The notes under the pieces: generated by a model
What the model saw: the letters and a program-made list of their open reading frames with translations, nothing else
What the model was told of the DNA's origin: nothing
Databases searched by the model: none
Shown here: in pieces, positions 25,733 to 33,967 of the stretch
Layout of the letters: the number at the start of each line of letters is the position of its first letter
How positions within the stretch are numbered: position 1 is the first letter of the stretch
Program-made: the position numbers and the translations under genes
NCBI RefSeq assembly: GCF_024199945.1
Contig: NZ_JANADP010000001.1
Span: forward strand, 2,604,001 to 2,668,000
DNA: 64,000 nt
Reading direction: 5' to 3'
DNA from: Bradyrhizobium sp. CCGUVB4N
Lineage (GTDB): Bacteria > Pseudomonadota > Alphaproteobacteria > Rhizobiales > Xanthobacteraceae

Positions 25733-25881
25733 TCTCGCTCCCTCGCCCCGTTCTTACGGGGAGAGGGTGGGGTGAGGGGCCTCTCTCCGCGAGTAAGATT
25801 GTCGAGAGACCTGTACCCCCTCACCCGGATTGCATCTTCGATGCAATCCGACCTCTCCCCGCAAGCGGGGCGAGGTGAAGG
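25733..25881. repeat. Inverted-repeat element (family B)
   Basis: Outer arms containing CCCCG...CGGGGAGAGGG and CCTCTCCCCGCAAGCGGGG flank an inner hairpin GGATTGCATC/GATGCAATCC, with GGGTGAGGGG and CCCCTCACCC arms between. The overall layout recurs at 40280-40417. Typical mobile palindromic spacer element; no gene inside. Confidence 0.8.
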
Positions 25882-25904
25882 GGAACCCGCGGCCGGCCGA
25901 CGAG

Positions 25905-27179
25905 CTAATTCGCCCGCGCATCCCCGCTCACGATCGGCGGCTTCGCGTTCAGCGCTTCGACCTGGAAACCCGCAACGCGCTTGTAGTTCGCGGCGATGTC
26001 TTCCAGTTCCTTCTGCGACAGCACGTCGGTGACGACATCGTAGCCATCCGGCGCGCGCTCCTCGACGAGCTGCATCACCTGCTCGGGACCGTTCTTGCGG
26101 TTGAGCAGCACGAGGTCGGTGGTCGCGGGCCGCCGCTCGGCTTCATAGGCGAGCAGCGCCGCGGTGGTCGGACCATGCGCCAGGATCTCGCGGGTGATGG
26201 TGCGGGCATCGAGGATCGCCTGCGAGGCGCCGTTCGAGCCGATCGGGTACATCGGATGCGCGGCATCGCCCATCAGCGTGACCTTGCCAAAGGTCCATTG
26301 CGAGACCGGATCGCGGTCGACCAGCGGATATTCGTAGGCGTGCGGGCAGTTCCTGATCAGGCCGGGCACGTCGAGCCAGTCGAACTGCCAGCTCTCGAAC
26401 CAGGGCAGGAACTCATCCAGCCGCGCGGTGCGGTTATAGTCCTCGCGGCGCCACTGATAGGTCGGCGGCATATGGCGCTCGGCGACCCAGTTGATCAGAT
26501 GATGGCCCGCGGCATCCGGCTCCTTCGAGATCGGGTAGCAGACGAATTTCAGGATCTCGTGGCCGGCCATGATCATGGTGCGGGCGCTGAGAAAGGCCTT
26601 TGCCGGCGTCACGCCGCGCCAGAGGATGCGGCCGTTCCAGATCGGCGGGCCCTCCTGCGGATAGAGCTTTTCTCGCGCGGCGGAATGGATGCCGTCGGCG
26701 GCGATCATGATCGCGCCATCATAGGAGCCTGCGGGTTTGCCGGTGGCCCGGTCGATGAAGTCGGCGCGGATGCCGCCCCCCGTCTCGGTCCAGCCGGTCA
26801 GATGATGGCTGGTCAGAATGTTGTCGCGACCGAGCCGCTCGACCGCCGTGTCGAGCAGGAGTTGCTGGAGCGTGCCGCGATGGATCGAGAACTGCGGCCA
26901 TTTGTAGCCGGCTTCCAGCCCGCGCGGCTCGCTCCAGATCGGCTTGCCGTGCTTGGAGAAATAAGCGAGTTCGCGGGTGCGCACGCCGCTGGCGTCGAGC
27001 TTGTCCATCAGCCCGAGCTCGATCAACTCGCGCACCGCATGCGGCAGCACGTTGATGCCGACGCCGAGCGGCTTCAGTTCCGCGACGCTCTCGAACACTT
27101 TCACGGGAACGCCGATTCCATGCAGGCTGAGCGCAAGCGTCAACCCGCCGATGCCGCCGCCGGCGATGAGTACCGTCAT
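25905..27179 (-). CDS. FAD-dependent monooxygenase (PHBH/UbiH-like)
   Basis: The 424-residue flavoprotein begins with the dinucleotide site MTVLIAGGGIGGLTLALSLH, followed by the flavin motif MIAADGIHSAAREKL and the FAD ribityl site LMGDAAHPMYPIGSNGASQAILD, the class A hydroxylase layout. It would hydroxylate an aromatic or enolate substrate using NAD(P)H and O2; the substrate is unknown. It is close to 3-hydroxybenzoate- or salicylate-hydroxylase-like proteins, as judged only by motif. ATG at 27179 has GGAGGGG eight bases upstream. Divergent from a GST gene 140 bases away, perhaps sharing regulation. Confidence 0.92.
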   Translation of the reverse strand: MTVLIAGGGIGGLTLALSLHGIGVPVKVFESVAELKPLGVGINVLPHAVRELIELGLMDKLDASGVRTRELAYFSKHGKPIWSEPRGLEAGYKWPQFSIHRGTLQQLLLDTAVERLGRDNILTSHHLTGWTETGGGIRADFIDRATGKPAGSYDGAIMIAADGIHSAAREKLYPQEGPPIWNGRILWRGVTPAKAFLSARTMIMAGHEILKFVCYPISKEPDAAGHHLINWVAERHMPPTYQWRREDYNRTARLDEFLPWFESWQFDWLDVPGLIRNCPHAYEYPLVDRDPVSQWTFGKVTLMGDAAHPMYPIGSNGASQAILDARTITREILAHGPTTAALLAYEAERRPATTDLVLLNRKNGPEQVMQLVEERAPDGYDVVTDVLSQKELEDIAANYKRVAGFQVEALNAKPPIVSGDARAN

Positions 27180-27318
27180 GACCAAACCCCTCCGACTGCG
27201 GGCGTCTTGGCATAGCCGGGCCGCGGTGGGCAACTGCGAAGAGCAGGAGCACCGAGACGCGCGCTATGGACCTGGCGGCCCGCAGCCGTTAGTTTCCAAT
27301 TTTCCCATGAGGTCCGAC

Positions 27319-27939
27319 ATGCTCAAGCTCTACTACGCCACCGGCACCTGCGCGCTCGCCACCTACATGACCCTGGAGGAGGCCGGCGCCGACTACACGG
27401 CTGAACGGCTGAGCTTCAAGGACAACCAGCAGAACAGTCCGGAGTACCTCGCGATCAATCCGAAGGGCCGGGTGCCGGCGCTGGTGACCGATCGCGGCGT
27501 CCTCACCGAGACGCCGGCGATGCTGGCCTACATCGCGCAGACCTTCCCCAAGGCGAAGCTCGCGCCGCTGGACGATCCCTTCGACTTTGCCCAGGTGCAA
27601 TCGTTCAACTCCTATCTCTGCTCGACCGCGCACATCAACCATGCCCACAAGATGCGTGGCGCGCGCTGGGCGACGCAGGAGAGCTCGTTCGCCGACATGA
27701 AGGCGAAGGTTCCGGAGACCATGGCAGCCTGCTTCTCCCTGATCGAGCAGAAGATGTTCAAAGGCCCCTGGGTGATGGGCGACCAGTTCACGGTCTGCGA
27801 TCCCTACCTCCACACGCTTTCGCACTGGCTGGAGGGCGACAGCGTCGACATCAACGCCACGCCGAAGATCGCCGATCACTTCAAGCGCATGTCGGACCGC
27901 CCCGCCGTGCGCAAGGTGATGGACGCGCAGAAGGCGTGA
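27319..27939 (+). CDS. Glutathione S-transferase family protein
   Basis: The 206-residue protein has a thioredoxin-like N-terminal domain starting MLKLYYATGTCALATYMTLEEAG, with the cis-Pro GRVPAL and the glutathione contact LTETPAMLAYIAQ, and a helical C-terminal domain with VMGDQFTVCDPYLHTLSHW. The Cys in ATGTCALA suggests a beta-class-like GST. ATG at 27319 has GAGG upstream and matches the family start; a 27307 ATG is possible. Substrate unknown; divergent from the flavin monooxygenase. Confidence 0.92.
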   Translation: MLKLYYATGTCALATYMTLEEAGADYTAERLSFKDNQQNSPEYLAINPKGRVPALVTDRGVLTETPAMLAYIAQTFPKAKLAPLDDPFDFAQVQSFNSYLCSTAHINHAHKMRGARWATQESSFADMKAKVPETMAACFSLIEQKMFKGPWVMGDQFTVCDPYLHTLSHWLEGDSVDINATPKIADHFKRMSDRPAVRKVMDAQKA

Positions 27940-27954
27940 GAGCCCGGAGATAGC

Positions 27955-27972
27955 AGGCCGGCTGACCGGCCT
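27955..27972. terminator. Hairpin between convergent GST and FkbM genes
   Basis: AGGCCGG and CCGGCCT pair perfectly around a CTGA loop in the 40-base gap between the two stop codons. There is no T-tract, so termination strength is uncertain; it may serve both directions. Confidence 0.5.
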
Positions 27973-27979
27973 TACGAAG

Positions 27980-28714
27980 CTAGGTCGGAGTGGCCCATAA
28001 TTCGCGCTCTCCGGCCGGCTCGATCCGGTAACCATGCTGCTTCAAGATGGACGGCGCCTGTTCGAAGGCGCCGTCGTGCAGGGCCAGGAAGATCGCGCTC
28101 CTGTGCTCGGACAAGAGCCGCGCCGCGCCCGTGAGAGCCAGCGTCTCGGCGCCCTCGATATCCATCTTGATCAGGTCCGGAGTGGGAAAATCGTCGAGCC
28201 GCACTGTCCTGACGGGCGTGCCCGATCCCGAAATCTTCCCCATGTAACCGTAGGCGCTGGCTCCCTCGTTGGCATGAAAGAAGGTCTCTCCGACCCGATC
28301 GGTGACCGCTGCCTCGATGACTTCGGCATTCTTGATGTTATTGAGATCCAGATGTTTGCGGAGCTTCGTCGCGTTGGCGGAGTTTGCTTCAAACGCGAGG
28401 ACACGGCCTTGTGGTCCAACAAGCCTGGAAAGCATCAGGGTGTAATATCCGGCGTGTGCGCCGACATCAAAAACCGTCATGCCCGGTTTCACGCGAGCGG
28501 CGATCGCCCTGGCATGATCGCTTTCGTAGGTGCCGAGCCAGCAACTCTGGTTGCCGGCCCCCGCGACCCATTTCAGACCCCGGTTCGGCCCGCTGAGCAC
28601 CCGCATGACGGACGATGGCGAAACCAGCTTGAACGGAAGACGGATCAACCATCCAAGTGGTTGGTGCGGGCCCAGCATGCTGTTGATCCCCTTCGGTTCC
28701 TGTGGCTGGCTCAT
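27980..28714 (-). CDS. FkbM-family SAM methyltransferase
   Basis: The 244-residue protein has the FkbM layout: TVFDVGAHAGYYTLMLSRLVG (SAM loop), VLAFEANSANATKLRKHLDLN, and the metal/SAM region LIKMDIEGAETLALTGA. Family members O-methylate sugars and small metabolites, often on surface polysaccharides. No polysaccharide genes flank it, so the target is unknown. Start uncertain between ATG 28714 and an in-frame GTG at 28723; neither has a strong ribosome site. Cytosolic; no signal peptide. Confidence 0.9.
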   Translation of the reverse strand: MSQPQEPKGINSMLGPHQPLGWLIRLPFKLVSPSSVMRVLSGPNRGLKWVAGAGNQSCWLGTYESDHARAIAARVKPGMTVFDVGAHAGYYTLMLSRLVGPQGRVLAFEANSANATKLRKHLDLNNIKNAEVIEAAVTDRVGETFFHANEGASAYGYMGKISGSGTPVRTVRLDDFPTPDLIKMDIEGAETLALTGAARLLSEHRSAIFLALHDGAFEQAPSILKQHGYRIEPAGERELWATPT

Positions 28715-28769
28715 TAAAGGCACTGAGGGCTCGTATCAAGTCGAGTGACCTGCGACGTCGCTTTGGCGC

Positions 28770-29684
28770 CTATCGCTTGTGTTTTTCCAGCTCCCGTCCC
28801 GTCTCCAGCATCAGCCGCCGTAGCCAGATCGAGCCCGGGTCCATCTGCGCCCGCGTTGGATAGAACAGGAACTGCTCGTCGATCCCTGGATCGAGCGGCG
28901 GCGTCACCGTGACGAGGCCGAGCTGTTTCGACAGTGCCGCGATCAGCCGGCGCGGCACGAAGGCGACCAGGTCGGTGCGCGCGGCGACGTGGAGCGCTTC
29001 GAGATAGCCTGACACCACCAGCGAAATGTGCCGCTCGATGCCCTTGGTACGAAGCCAGATGTCGATCAGATCCTCGCTGGCGCCGCGGATGATCACGCCG
29101 ACATGGCGAGCCGCCAGGAATGTCTCGCGTCGCTTCAACTTCGCCGCCATCGGATGGCCGCGCCGCACCGCCAGCGCGTCGATGTCGGTGTAGAGCAACT
29201 GGCGGTGAAAGCCCTTGAAGGCGTTGCCGATCGAAATGACGAGGTCGATGGTGCGGGCGAAGTCCGCATGGAAGATCGCCGATCCCCGCCACGGCACGAC
29301 GTCGATGCGGACGTTGGGCGCAAGGCGAGTGACCTTCTCCATCAGCGGCGGCATCAGAAGCTCGACCGCGAGATCCGGCATCATCAGGCGGAATGCCCGC
29401 TCGCTGCGTGCCGCGTCGAACTCGTCGGGCACGAACAGCCCGCGCACCTGGTCGAGCGCCTGCGCCAGCGGCGCGCGCAGCGCTTGCGCCCGCGGCGTCA
29501 GCTCCATCCGCGCGCCGGTACGCACCAGCAGCGGGTCGCCAAAGATGTCGCGCAGGCGTTGCAGCGCGTGGCTCGTGGCCGGCTGCGACAGCCCGATCCG
29601 CATGGCGGCGCGGCTGACATTGGCCTCGCGCAGCAGCGCGTCGAGCGCGGTCAATAGATTGAGATCGAGTGAATTCAAATTCAT
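28770..29684 (-). CDS. LysR-family transcriptional regulator
   Basis: The 304-residue protein has an N-terminal winged helix MNLNSLDLNLLTALDALLREANVSRAAMRIGLSQPATSHALQRLRDIFGDPLLVR, matching the NodD/NahR-like branch of LysR regulators, followed by a periplasmic-binding-like effector domain (about 90-290). ATG at 29684 begins the conserved block; 29702 is a less likely start. It is divergent from the NTF2-like gene at 29776, so that gene is the probable target and the 91-base intergenic region the probable binding site. Confidence 0.94.
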   Translation of the reverse strand: MNLNSLDLNLLTALDALLREANVSRAAMRIGLSQPATSHALQRLRDIFGDPLLVRTGARMELTPRAQALRAPLAQALDQVRGLFVPDEFDAARSERAFRLMMPDLAVELLMPPLMEKVTRLAPNVRIDVVPWRGSAIFHADFARTIDLVISIGNAFKGFHRQLLYTDIDALAVRRGHPMAAKLKRRETFLAARHVGVIIRGASEDLIDIWLRTKGIERHISLVVSGYLEALHVAARTDLVAFVPRRLIAALSKQLGLVTVTPPLDPGIDEQFLFYPTRAQMDPGSIWLRRLMLETGRELEKHKR

Positions 29685-29775
29685 GAGGTGAATAGATATC
29701 ATATTCGCTATCGATTTGAAGAATTACCGTCGGGCGGCGATGCTCTCCGTGTTGCCACCAAACGGAGATGCCGCC
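29685..29775. promoter_or_regulatory. Divergent control region between the LysR and NTF2-like genes
   Basis: An AT-rich core at 29692-29711 has inverted ends ATAG...CTAT and a GATATC palindrome, and ATTTGAA at 29714-29720 mirrors TTCAAAT at 29674-29680 inside the regulator gene. Candidate LysR site(s) only; no strict T-N11-A box was fixed. Confidence 0.4.
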
Positions 29776-30219
29776 ATGAGCGCGAGCGCCAACAAGAAAT
29801 TGATGCAGGATATTTTCGCCGCCGCCGCCAGCCCCGACCCGGCTGTGCGCGACCGTTCGCTGTTCACCGCGAGCCTTGCCGACGACGCCAAATGGATCGT
29901 GACCGGCCAGTATTCCTGGTCGCGCACCTTCACAGGGAAGGACGAGATCCTCAACGATCTGCACGGCTATGTGCGCACCCGCTTGCGCGACCGGACGCGC
30001 ACGGTCGCCGAGCGCTTCATCGCCGACGGCGACATCGTCGTGGTGGAGGCCAAGGGCGATAACATCACGCCCGAGGGCGTCCGCTACGACAACGACTATT
30101 GCCTGGTGTTTCGGATCGAGAACGGCAAGATCAAGGAGATCCGCGAGTACTGCGACTCGGTCCTGACCGAGAAGGCCCTCGGACCGTTTCCGCAGACGCC
30201 GGTGAGGGCCGCGAGCTGA
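29776..30219 (+). CDS. NTF2-like (SnoaL-type) protein
   Basis: The 147-residue protein has the cone-shaped NTF2-like pattern: an N-terminal helix NKKLMQDIFAAAA, DDAKWIVTGQYSWSRTFTGKDEIL, then strands DIVVVEAKGDNIT and YCLVFRIENGKIKEIREYCDS. This fold covers isomerases, lyases and ligand-binding proteins; the activity cannot be told. ATG at 29776 is preceded by GGAG. Divergent from the LysR regulator, which likely controls it. Confidence 0.88.
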   Translation: MSASANKKLMQDIFAAAASPDPAVRDRSLFTASLADDAKWIVTGQYSWSRTFTGKDEILNDLHGYVRTRLRDRTRTVAERFIADGDIVVVEAKGDNITPEGVRYDNDYCLVFRIENGKIKEIREYCDSVLTEKALGPFPQTPVRAAS

Positions 30220-30224
30220 GCTCA

Positions 30225-30440
30225 GTGAGTGGCGTCGCGTCCGCCGGTCGGTGCGGTCCGTCATGGCGGGCGATTGTCGCGCGGGCCTGGGGGGCCCTGG
30301 TCAAGATCATGCGAGCCCGTCGGGAGCGGTCGCGGGACCGGGTTCAGCTCGCCGCCATGACCGAGCGGGACCTGCAAGACTGCGGGATGACCCGGGCGGA
30401 GATCGAGTACGAGCTCCATAAACCGCGGCGGCGAAAATAA
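30225..30440 (+). CDS. DUF1127 (YjiS-like) small basic protein
   Basis: The C-terminal 45 residues match DUF1127: RARRERSRDRVQLAAMTERD followed by LQDCGMTRAEIEYELHK. An N-terminal helix WRAIVARAWGALVKIM precedes it. The frame is open far upstream inside the previous gene; GTG at 30225, just after that stop, gives 71 residues. Small arginine-rich DUF1127 proteins have been tied to phosphate and carbon metabolism and RNA turnover in other alphaproteobacteria. A strong terminator follows immediately. Confidence 0.82.
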   Translation: MSGVASAGRCGPSWRAIVARAWGALVKIMRARRERSRDRVQLAAMTERDLQDCGMTRAEIEYELHKPRRRK

Positions 30441-30444
30441 AGGG

Positions 30445-30478
30445 GGAGGCGGGGCGCATGGCCTCGCCTCCATTTTTT
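30445..30478 (+). terminator. Rho-independent terminator after the DUF1127 gene
   Basis: A ten-pair stem GGAGGCGGGG/CCTCGCCTCC (one G-U pair) with a seven-base loop is followed by ATTTTTT. It starts five bases after the stop codon and separates this gene from the heme oxygenase operon. Confidence 0.92.
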
Positions 30479-30484
30479 CGACCA

Positions 30485-30512
30485 TTGGCGGGAACCTTTG
30501 GGTTCCCGCCAA
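30485..30512. promoter_or_regulatory. Perfect 12-bp hairpin ahead of the heme oxygenase gene
   Basis: TTGGCGGGAACC and GGTTCCCGCCAA pair perfectly around TTTG. No T-run follows (CGTTTGCAC). It could reinforce termination from upstream or be an operator or leader structure of the heme oxygenase-phytochrome operon. Confidence 0.65.
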
Positions 30513-30568
30513 CGTTTGCACAGTTCCGGAGCAATCGCGCTCCGGCATTGCGCGCGTTCGGGAATTTC

Positions 30569-31153
30569 ATGCTGGCCGGGGCTTTGGACGTTTCAACTCG
30601 TGTGGGGCACAGCCTTCCCGGACTTCGCGAACGATTGAGAGATGCGACTGCGGCCGCGCATCGCGAACTGGATGCGCAGATGTCCGCATTCGATCTCACC
30701 GTCCTCGCCGGCTATCGCCGCTTTCTTCAGGCCAGCGCCGGCGCGCTGCTGCCGCTCGAAGCGGGGCTTGTGGAAGGCGGGGTCGCGAGGCTGTTTACGG
30801 ACTGGCCGGAGCGCGCACGCAGCGCCGCGATCGCGGCGGACCTCGACCGGCTCGGCGGCGAGGCGCGCGCCACCGTGTCGGTGCCGCCGCTGACGCCCAG
30901 CGGCATGATCGGCACCATGTATGTGCTGGAAGGCTCCCGGCTCGGCGCCAAATTCCTGCTGAAAGCGATCGCGGATGCGGCCGATCCCCGCATGGCCGAG
31001 GCCACGGCCTATCTCGACCATGGTGCGGGAAAACGGCTCTGGCAGAGTTTTCTGGCGAAGCTTGCGAGCGAACATAGCTGCGACGAGGACGAGGCGATCG
31101 AAGCGGCGCGCAGCGCGTTTGCCGCATTCGAGCAGGCGGCGGATCGCGCATGA
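30569..31153 (+). CDS. bphO: Biliverdin-producing heme oxygenase
   Basis: The enzyme opens heme to biliverdin IX-alpha, the chromophore of bacteriophytochromes. The 194-residue form from ATG 30569 has RLRDATAAAHRELDAQMS with the proximal His, PSGMIGTMYVLEGSRLGAKFL (distal helix Gly-rich region) and a helical C-terminus. An upstream ATG at 30458 lies within a terminator hairpin and would add a non-conserved stretch, so it is rejected. The stop overlaps the phytochrome start as ATGA, so the two are translationally coupled. Confidence 0.93.
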   Translation: MLAGALDVSTRVGHSLPGLRERLRDATAAAHRELDAQMSAFDLTVLAGYRRFLQASAGALLPLEAGLVEGGVARLFTDWPERARSAAIAADLDRLGGEARATVSVPPLTPSGMIGTMYVLEGSRLGAKFLLKAIADAADPRMAEATAYLDHGAGKRLWQSFLAKLASEHSCDEDEAIEAARSAFAAFEQAADRA

Positions 31154-33693
31154 ACGAGGCGGTCAATCTCACCAATTGCGATCGCGAGCCGATCCACATT
31201 CCCGGCAGCGTGCAGCCGTTCGGCTTCCTGCTAACGTTGCTGTCCGACTTCACCATCTGCATGGCCTCGGACAATGCCGGCAGCTTTCTCGGCGCCGACG
31301 TCACCGACCTCTTGCAGCGGCCCTTGGCCGGCGTCTTTTCGGAAGCCGCGATCGAGACCATCCGCAGCCGCGTCGACCAGCTCGGCGGTCCTGACTCGAC
31401 CGAGCGCGTGTTCGGCGTCGAGATCCAGCCCGGCAAGCCGCTCTACGATCTCTCCATCCATTTCTCCGGCGCCTATCTTGTCGTCGAGGCCGAGCCGAGC
31501 GTCATTGAGGCGGACGTGAATTCCGGCGAGCTCGTGCGGCTGATGCTGGAGCGGATCCGCAAGACCCGCGGCATGACCGATCTTGCCCGCGAGGCGGCGC
31601 GCCAGCTCAAGGTGCTGACCGGCTTTGACCGCGTCATGGTCTACCAGTTCCATCCGGACGGGTCGGGCGAGGTGATCGCGGAGGCCGCCGAAACGGGCCT
31701 CGAAAAGTTTCTCGGCCTGCACTATCCGGCCTCCGACATCCCCAAGCAGGCCCGCATCCTCTATCAGCGCAACTGGCTGCGCATCATCGCGGACATCAAT
31801 GCGAAGCCGGCGGCGCTGGTGTCGACGGCCACGCACAATGCGGGGCTGCTCGATCTCTCGATGAGCGTGCTGCGCTCGGTGTCGCCGATCCACGTCGAAT
31901 ACTTACGCAACATGGGCGTCGGCGCCTCGATGTCGGTGTCGATCCTGCGCGACGGCAAGCTCTGGGGCCTGTTCGCCTGCCATCATTACTCGCCGCACTA
32001 CATTTCGTTCGAGAAGCGCACGGCCTCCGAGCTGTTCGGGCAGATGTTCTCCTGGATCGTGGAGGGGCGCGAGCGCGAGGGCGACGTGGCCTACGAGGCC
32101 AGCGCCCAGAAGATCCAGGAACGGTTGATCGAGACCGCTGCGACCCACGAGCACAGCCGGCGCGCGATCGTCGACTTCGTCGGCGATTACCGCAGGATGA
32201 TCGCCTGTGACGGCGTGGCGATCTGGTCCGACAACAAGATCATGCTCGATGGCGAGACGCCGACCGAGGACGAGGTCAAGGAGCTCGTCACCTTCATCAA
32301 CCGCACCTCGCCGGGCCGCATCTGCGCCAGTGCGGAGATTGCAAAGCTCTATGCGGCCGGCGAGGTGTTTCGCGATCGTGCCGCCGGCTTCCTCGCCATT
32401 CCGATCTCGCGCACCCCGCGCGACTGCCTGATCTTCTTTCGCCGCGAGGTGTTGCGCTCGGTGACCTGGGCGGGCGCGCCCGAGAAGGTCTATGAGGAAG
32501 GCCCGAACGGGCCGCGCCTGACGCCGCGCAAGAGCTTCGAGCTGTGGCAGGAAACGGTCGCGGGCCAGTCGAAGCCGTGGTCGGCGGCGGACATCCGTAT
32601 CGCCGAGAGCCTGCGCGTGACCCTGCTCGAGGTGATCCTGCAACTGTCCGACCTCGCCGCCCGCGAGCGCCGCGGTGCGCAGGAGCGGCAGGAGCTGATG
32701 ATTGCCGAGCTCAATCATCGCGTCCGCAACATCCTGAGCCTCGTCCGTGCGCTGGTGGCGCAGAGCAAGGACACCGCCAAAAGCGTCGACGAATTCGCCA
32801 CCGTGCTCGGCGGCCGCATCCAGGCGCTGGCGCGCGCCCATGACCAGATCACCAATCTGAACTGGGCGCCGGTGGCGTTGCGCACGCTGCTCGAATCCGA
32901 GGCCGGCGCCTATCTCGGCTCGCGCGCGGACCGCGTGAAGATCGGTGGACCGGACGTGGCGCTCGATCCCAAGGCCTTCGCGACGCTGGCGCTCGTCGTC
33001 CATGAGATGATGACCAATTCCGCCAAATACGGCGCGCTCGCCGATTCCACCGGCCAGGTCGAGGTGGTGTGGCGGGTCGACCCGAATTCGAGCCTCGAGA
33101 TCGAATGGAAGGAGAGCGGCGGCCCGCCGGTGCAGCCGCCGTCGCGCCGCGGTTTCGGCACCACCATCATCGAGCGGTCCGTGCCGTTCGATCTCAAGGG
33201 CGAAGCCGAAATCCGCTTCGATCTGCTGGGGGTCCAGGCCAGGTTCGTCATCCCGCCAAATTTTGTCGAGCTGGTGCCATCAATCGCAGGAGCCAAAATG
33301 CGCGTCGAGGAACAACAGCCCGCTCGCCCCCGCATTTCCGACACGGCCCTGATCGTCGAGGACAATCTCATTATCGCCATGGCGGCGGAGGTCATCCTGC
33401 TGGATCTGGGGGCGCGACATGTCGACACGGCAGCGAGCGTCGACCAGGCGCTGCGCGCGATCGAGCGCACCCGCCCGGACTTTGCGCTGCTTGATCTCAA
33501 CCTCGGCAATGAGAGCAGCATCAAGGTGGCGATGAAGCTGAAGGAGATCGGCGTGCCCTTCATCTTCGCGACCGGCTATGGCGAGCGCGCGCCGATCCCG
33601 GTCGATCTGGCCTCGGCGCCGGTGGTGCAGAAGCCCTACACGCTGGAAGTGGTCGAGCACGCGCTCGGCAAATTGCAGCGGGCGACGGTCTGA
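31150..33693 (+). CDS. bphP: Bacteriophytochrome hybrid HWE histidine kinase with receiver domain
   Basis: A red/far-red sensor of 847 residues. Cys10 in LTNCDREPIHIPGS is the biliverdin attachment site; PAS about 10-110, GAF about 130-310 with the PASDIPKQARILYQRNWLR chromophore region, PHY about 320-500 with tongue motif PRKSF. The kinase (about 515-710) is of the HWE/HisKA2 type (ELNHRVRNILSLVRAL, HEMMTNSAKYGAL). A C-terminal receiver (about 730-845) has the acceptor Asp in LLDLNLG. The usual QPHG is QPFG here. This HWE-receiver layout resembles Agrobacterium AtBphP2. Confidence 0.96.
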   Translation: MNEAVNLTNCDREPIHIPGSVQPFGFLLTLLSDFTICMASDNAGSFLGADVTDLLQRPLAGVFSEAAIETIRSRVDQLGGPDSTERVFGVEIQPGKPLYDLSIHFSGAYLVVEAEPSVIEADVNSGELVRLMLERIRKTRGMTDLAREAARQLKVLTGFDRVMVYQFHPDGSGEVIAEAAETGLEKFLGLHYPASDIPKQARILYQRNWLRIIADINAKPAALVSTATHNAGLLDLSMSVLRSVSPIHVEYLRNMGVGASMSVSILRDGKLWGLFACHHYSPHYISFEKRTASELFGQMFSWIVEGREREGDVAYEASAQKIQERLIETAATHEHSRRAIVDFVGDYRRMIACDGVAIWSDNKIMLDGETPTEDEVKELVTFINRTSPGRICASAEIAKLYAAGEVFRDRAAGFLAIPISRTPRDCLIFFRREVLRSVTWAGAPEKVYEEGPNGPRLTPRKSFELWQETVAGQSKPWSAADIRIAESLRVTLLEVILQLSDLAARERRGAQERQELMIAELNHRVRNILSLVRALVAQSKDTAKSVDEFATVLGGRIQALARAHDQITNLNWAPVALRTLLESEAGAYLGSRADRVKIGGPDVALDPKAFATLALVVHEMMTNSAKYGALADSTGQVEVVWRVDPNSSLEIEWKESGGPPVQPPSRRGFGTTIIERSVPFDLKGEAEIRFDLLGVQARFVIPPNFVELVPSIAGAKMRVEEQQPARPRISDTALIVEDNLIIAMAAEVILLDLGARHVDTAASVDQALRAIERTRPDFALLDLNLGNESSIKVAMKLKEIGVPFIFATGYGERAPIPVDLASAPVVQKPYTLEVVEHALGKLQRATV

Positions 33694-33967
33694 CACGCGC
33701 CCATCGCCGCGCCGTTTGCAGCGATCTGCATACGCATGCGGGCCGTGCGCCAAAACCGTGCGCAGCTGCCGCTAATATCAGCAGGTTTTATGCGCGGCTT
33801 CGGAGACATGCGCGAAAAATCAGAAGGTTCAATTAAGAAGTGTCCCGCATTGTATCGCGGTGCAGCGTGAGTCGCCGGAGAGGTGACGCGCGGCTGCTGG
33901 GGTGGCCGTGACGATCGCCGGAGTTGTGCGTCCGCCTGAATTCACATGCATCCGGGTGGAAGTGGGA

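Noticed and set aside
30458..30568. Upstream start for the heme oxygenase
   Set aside because: The ATG at 30458 lies inside the terminator of the preceding gene and the added residues are not family-like.
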